NCBI GenBank assembly: GCA_946478755.1
Contig: CAMLDJ010000298.1
Coordinates: 1-6,729 of the forward strand
DNA from: an uncultured Pedobacter sp.
GTDB lineage: Bacteria > Bacteroidota > Bacteroidia > Sphingobacteriales > Sphingobacteriaceae
Length of the DNA: 6,729 bases
Direction of reading: 5' to 3'
Below are positions 6,502 through 6,729 of the stretch, piece by piece. The translations under genes were made by a program, and so were the position numbers. The notes beneath the pieces are model-generated. The model did no database searches. It saw nothing but the letters and a program-made list of their open reading frames with translations, and was not told where the DNA came from. Positions within the stretch are counted from its first letter, which is position 1; every line of letters starts with the position of its first letter.

Positions 6502-6662
6502 GGCCGGAGCGGGAGCGTGACAGATAATAAAATATGGACCTATGCTTAATGGTTAGCCTCTATTATGCTTCTCCCAAGATACGATTTTTTGATGGGCTAT
6601 TTTTTTTCTATTTGAAGTATAGGGAGTTAGGGAAAATGTCTAACTAATCTGATCTTAATGTT

Positions 6663-6692
6663 TTGCAGAGACATATAATTTTCCTACTTTTG
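6663..6692 (+). promoter_or_regulatory. Strong Bacteroidota promoter, probably of an rRNA operon
   Basis: TTG (6663-6665, within TTTTG) and TACTTTTG (6685-6692) match the -33 and -7 elements of the Bacteroidota primary sigma factor exactly, with a 19-base spacer. T- and A-rich sequence lies upstream (about 6584-6640), as in strong rRNA promoters. Transcription should begin near 6698. Confidence 0.72.
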
Positions 6693-6697
6693 CAACC

Positions 6698-6729
6698 CGC
6701 TTCGGAGGAAGGGAGAACGTTGAGAAAAG
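6698..6729 (+). other. Probable rRNA operon leader, cut by the window edge
   Basis: The sequence after the promoter, CGCTTCGGAGGAAGGGAGAA and then cgttgagaaaag, has the look of the leader before 16S rRNA in Sphingobacteriia, where a short GC hairpin is followed by AGAAAG-TTCTTTGA. A small hairpin CTTC-GGAG-GAAG (6700-6711) is visible. The rRNA itself is outside the window, so this rests on resemblance from memory and could instead be a tRNA or protein-gene leader. Confidence 0.45.

Larger units (their letters stand above)
6195..6729. other. Gene-free but highly structured region
   Basis: No open reading frame of 60 codons or more is present on either strand, and no tRNA is recognisable. In order, the region holds an intrinsic terminator (6216-6250), a stretch with only minor palindromes (CCTATAGG 6331-6338; CCCTA/TAGGG 6330-6347), an 11-bp-phased symmetric repeat array (6351-6471), a GC-rich hairpin (6469-6501), AT-rich sequence with an eight-T run (about 6600-6608), and a strong promoter with an rRNA-like leader at the right edge. 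Confidence 0.7.

Noticed and set aside
6554..6608. Terminator ending in eight T
   Set aside because: TAGCC (6554-6558) can pair with GGCTA (6595-6599) before the T-run, but the stem is only 5 bp around a 36-base loop, so it is too weak to call.

Overview
The window looks like a chromosomal segment from a Bacteroidota bacterium, most likely Sphingobacteriaceae and close to Pedobacter. This is inferred from the style of the DnaA protein, A-rich leaders in place of Shine-Dalgarno sites, two promoters of the Bacteroidota TTG/TAnnTTTG type, and the lemA-tpm-tpm gene set common in that phylum. I could not search a database, so the genus is a judgement.

Layout. Bases 1-129 are an AT-rich dnaA upstream region with two perfect short palindromes. 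dnaA (130-1566, +) is full length with all AAA+ and DNA-binding signatures. It converges on a four-gene minus-strand cluster, overlapping the last gene by 4 bases. In transcription order the cluster is lemA (lipoprotein or anchored coiled-coil protein), a small soluble TPM-domain protein, a large exported TPM-domain protein with a transmembrane helix and Gly/Ser-rich tail, and an ADP-ribose-pyrophosphatase-type NUDIX hydrolase. Gaps after the second and third genes are 3 and 12 bases. The lemA-tpm gap holds a strong hairpin.

Divergent from lemA, a plus-strand FAD-dependent dehydrogenase (4172-5716) is read from a recognisable Bacteroidota promoter. A small CoA-binding-domain protein follows (5835-6194, TTG start) and ends at a good intrinsic terminator.

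Bases 6195-6729 contain no gene but are the most structured part of the window. They hold the terminator, then an array of 11-bp-phased TCACA/TGTGA repeats arranged symmetrically about an AGGTACCT palindrome, then a GC-rich hairpin, and finally a near-perfect strong promoter with a leader resembling the start of a ribosomal RNA operon that would lie just past the window edge.

The coding genes are ordinary housekeeping or envelope genes, and I see no new multi-gene system. The non-coding array at about 6351-6471 is the main candidate for something undescribed. It could be a DnaA- or other protein-binding array (possibly origin-related or controlling rRNA synthesis) or a dispersed repeat family.
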